Source: Parabacteroides distasonis (GTDB taxonomy: Bacteria > Bacteroidota > Bacteroidia > Bacteroidales > Tannerellaceae). Taken from it: 64,000 nt of DNA. The notes under the pieces were generated by a model. That model did not search any database, was not told the origin of the DNA, and saw only the letters and a list, made by a program, of their open reading frames with translations. Shown piece by piece: positions 62,554 to 64,000 of the stretch (positions within the stretch are counted from its first letter, which is position 1; each line of letters starts with the position of its first letter). Position numbers and translations under genes: made by a program. The stretch is from assembly GCA_015060925.1 (NCBI GenBank), contig SUXM01000002.1, positions 115,645-179,644 of the forward strand. The letters are read 5' to 3'.

Positions 62554-63579
62554 TTACAAATCAAAATATTTCAATTGAAACTCAGGTTCTAATACTAAAC
62601 AATAGGCTCTTTTTTCTTTTTCACTAATAACTATATTCGTTATATTTTCATAAGATTGCAATAATTGAATAGGATTTCCTTTCCAATCTACGACCAAGAT
62701 TTCTTTTTTATAGGAACTATTTTCGGTGTTTCTAATTAAATATAAATATTTATCAGAACATGCAATCCCTTTAATTTCAGGAGAAGAGGTTTGACTGTTT
62801 TTTGCTGTTATAATATTTTGATGAGTAAATGTATAATTATAAAATCCTAATTGCTTCTTAAACAATAACTCCGGAATACCAATACCATCCTCCTTATATG
62901 TATAAATCTCTAATACATAATTGGAACAAGTAGCAAAAAGAGGTAAAGTCGGATGTTTGACAAATTTACATTGATGAAACATAGCCTTTACCGAATTGGG
63001 AAAATCTTTTTCTTTCTCCCAAAAATCCGGATATTCTCCAAATTCCACTATATTTGAATTATTGGAGTTCTTATCTTTTTGGAAGAGAGCATATCTTTTA
63101 TCCCACATCCCCGATAAAATAAAAGTGTTATTATTTAAAGGCAAAAAGCAATCACTTTTTTGAGGAAGTTGTATCTGTTCTTTTATTTCAATATTTTTTT
63201 TATTTAGATCTTGCACAGGGATATGTCCAAAACGAAATTTAGAACGACTAAGTATATATAAATTCCCATCACAAAGACTAACATCTAAAGGACTAAGCAT
63301 TTCATTAGGACCATTCCCTTTAGAAATTAACTTATGAGAAATTGTATGATTATTTAAATTAAATAAAGTAAGGAGAGAATCTCCATGAAAATCATTTATA
63401 ATCAAGAAACTGTCTACTTTTAATAATTGTAATCCAATTCCAATGATATCCGGATAATCTATTGCTTTACACACAATCTCTTTTTGCACATCAAATTTAT
63501 ATGGAATATATGAATCAGACTTAAAACCACATTGTACAAATAATAAAAATATAAAGATAAATAAACTATACTGTTTCAT
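62554..63579 (-). CDS. 6-bladed beta-propeller lipoprotein (BF3164-like)
   Basis: A 341-residue exported protein. A short signal (MKQYSLFIFIFLLFVQCGF) with a cysteine at residue 17 suggests lipidation. The rest has propeller blades with the family's G-NGPNEM-type motif (SKGNGPNEMLSPLDVSL), IVEFGEYPDFWEKEKDFPN and a closing KEILVVDWKGNPIQLL ... ITNIVISEKEKRAYCLV. It resembles the lipoprotein downstream but is not its duplicate. It lies 8 bases after the NVEAL peptide gene, within one operon. No function is known. Confidence 0.78.
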   Translation of the reverse strand: MKQYSLFIFIFLLFVQCGFKSDSYIPYKFDVQKEIVCKAIDYPDIIGIGLQLLKVDSFLIINDFHGDSLLTLFNLNNHTISHKLISKGNGPNEMLSPLDVSLCDGNLYILSRSKFRFGHIPVQDLNKKNIEIKEQIQLPQKSDCFLPLNNNTFILSGMWDKRYALFQKDKNSNNSNIVEFGEYPDFWEKEKDFPNSVKAMFHQCKFVKHPTLPLFATCSNYVLEIYTYKEDGIGIPELLFKKQLGFYNYTFTHQNIITAKNSQTSSPEIKGIACSDKYLYLIRNTENSSYKKEILVVDWKGNPIQLLQSYENITNIVISEKEKRAYCLVLEPEFQLKYFDL

Positions 63580-63587
63580 ATTCTTTA

Positions 63588-63728
63588 TTATATTAAAACT
63601 CCAAACACTTGATAATTTTCAAGAGCCAAATTTAAAAGATTTACGTTATTCATATTCTGATTGTAGTTCCAACCGGCAATTATAGCTATAGTAGCAAAGG
63701 CAATAACGCCTAACATTTTCTTTTTCAT
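63588..63728 (-). CDS. NVEAL family exported peptide
   Basis: A 46-residue frame from ATG at 63728 to a TAA at 63588. It starts MKKKMLGVIAFATIAIIAGW, a hydrophobic export signal, followed by a short mature part with LLNLALENYQVFGV in the position of the NVEAL core (L-A-L-x-N-V-E-A-L). Such peptides are usually 45-95 residues in Bacteroidetes and lie next to 6-bladed propeller lipoproteins, as here (12 and 8 bases to its neighbours). The core deviates from the consensus. Signal similarity to the downstream lipoprotein is high. The role is unknown. Confidence 0.7.
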   Translation of the reverse strand: MKKKMLGVIAFATIAIIAGWNYNQNMNNVNLLNLALENYQVFGVLI

Positions 63729-63740
63729 GATATTATTATA

Positions 63741-64000
63741 TTATATATTATCCTTTATATCCCAATAAGCAAATTGGATATCATCATTCATTGCCATAAC
63801 AATTCGATTATTCTCCTCATCTATACAAAAATCTTGAAAACGATATCCTATATCTATCGTCTTAATATAATTTCCTTCCAAATCAAAAATCAAGAAACAA
63901 GTGGGTTCATACGCTGTCATATTATCTCCTCCTGAATAAGCGGCAATTATCTTATCTTTATAAATAACCACTTTATCATAATAATGAATTCTATTACTCA
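63741..64000 (-). CDS. C-terminal part of a 6-bladed beta-propeller protein (5' end outside window)
   Basis: The minus-strand frame is open to the window edge: about 86 residues ending in FCIDEENNRIVMAMNDDIQFAYWD. The segment HYYDKVVIYKDKIIAAYSGGDN, then FLIFDLEGNYIKTIDIGY is the last blade of a BF3164-type propeller, with the characteristic I-A-x-Y-S-G turn. It lies 12 bases upstream of the NVEAL peptide gene and is the upstream member of that operon in this window. The rest of the gene is not present here, so start and signal cannot be judged. Confidence 0.75.
   Translation of the reverse strand, partial: SNRIHYYDKVVIYKDKIIAAYSGGDNMTAYEPTCFLIFDLEGNYIKTIDIGYRFQDFCIDEENNRIVMAMNDDIQFAYWDIKDNI

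Noticed and set aside
1..64000. CRISPR array, phage or transposase gene
   Set aside because: No regularly spaced direct repeats, no Cas, integrase, transposase or phage structural protein was recognised in any frame.

Overview
The window looks like chromosomal DNA of an AT-rich member of the order Bacteroidales (Bacteroides, Parabacteroides or Dysgonomonas-like; genus not decidable by eye). Evidence: -7 promoter boxes of the Bacteroidetes form TAnnTTTG before many genes, few purine-rich Shine-Dalgarno sequences, and families largely confined to this phylum (NVEAL peptide, 6-bladed beta-propeller lipoproteins, DUF2723, DUF3316, DUF5672, DUF3791, GH106). No integrase, transposase, phage gene or CRISPR array was seen.

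Layout. 1-4.6 kb (+): tail of a cupin regulator, acyl-CoA ligase, ahcY, a GT4 glycosyltransferase. 4.6-19.0 kb (-): a surface-polysaccharide cluster with ugd at its upstream end, then a DUF5672 protein, Wzx-type flippase, fucosyltransferase-like protein, sugar aminotransferase, PLP aminotransferase, ATP-grasp enzyme, GNAT, GNT-I-like, GT4 and GT2 transferases, and a YfhO membrane protein. A DUF3791 gene with a cut-off DUF3990 partner sits inside it. 19.3-25.5 kb (+): GNAT protein, parE, coaD, a secreted S41 protease and a split chromate transporter, converging with dacB. 27-33.7 kb: AI-2E exporter family gene and tRNA-Lys (+), then a WbpB/WbpE-like sugar pair, metG and dus (-). 33.9-40.6 kb (+): U32 protein, thioesterase, dprA, DUF2807 protein, GH106 rhamnosidase. 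40.6-48.1 kb (-): epimerase, zinc-type ABC ATPase and binding lipoprotein, tRNA-Leu, S41 lipoprotein, DUF3316 protein, parC. 48.5-53.3 kb (+): DUF2723 membrane protein, NodB-type deacetylase, queG. 53.4-64 kb (-): YqaA-like and DUF6427-like membrane proteins, purD, DPP IV, an RlmL-like methyltransferase, cysE, a flavin split-barrel protein, then an operon of beta-propeller genes with a 46-residue NVEAL peptide.

How it works together. The 4.6-19 kb block can build and export a glycan: ugd supplies UDP-glucuronate, the aminotransferase/ATP-grasp/GNAT cassette probably makes a decorated amino sugar, several transferases assemble the unit and the flippase moves it across the membrane. No initiating sugar-phosphate transferase or clear Wzy polymerase is present, so the window does not hold a complete export system. 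The rest is mostly housekeeping (topoisomerase IV, CoA, tRNA modification, methionyl-tRNA, purines, cysteine) mixed with envelope functions.

The most interesting items are the propeller/NVEAL operon whose peptide and lipoprotein share almost the same leader, the broken DUF3791-DUF3990 pair, the candidate aminoacyl-sugar cassette, and a recurring TCGGAnnTAATTT motif found in two divergent intergenic regions. Where the longest reading frame opened on TTG or overran a neighbour, a downstream ATG was usually chosen as start; those choices are explained in the entries.
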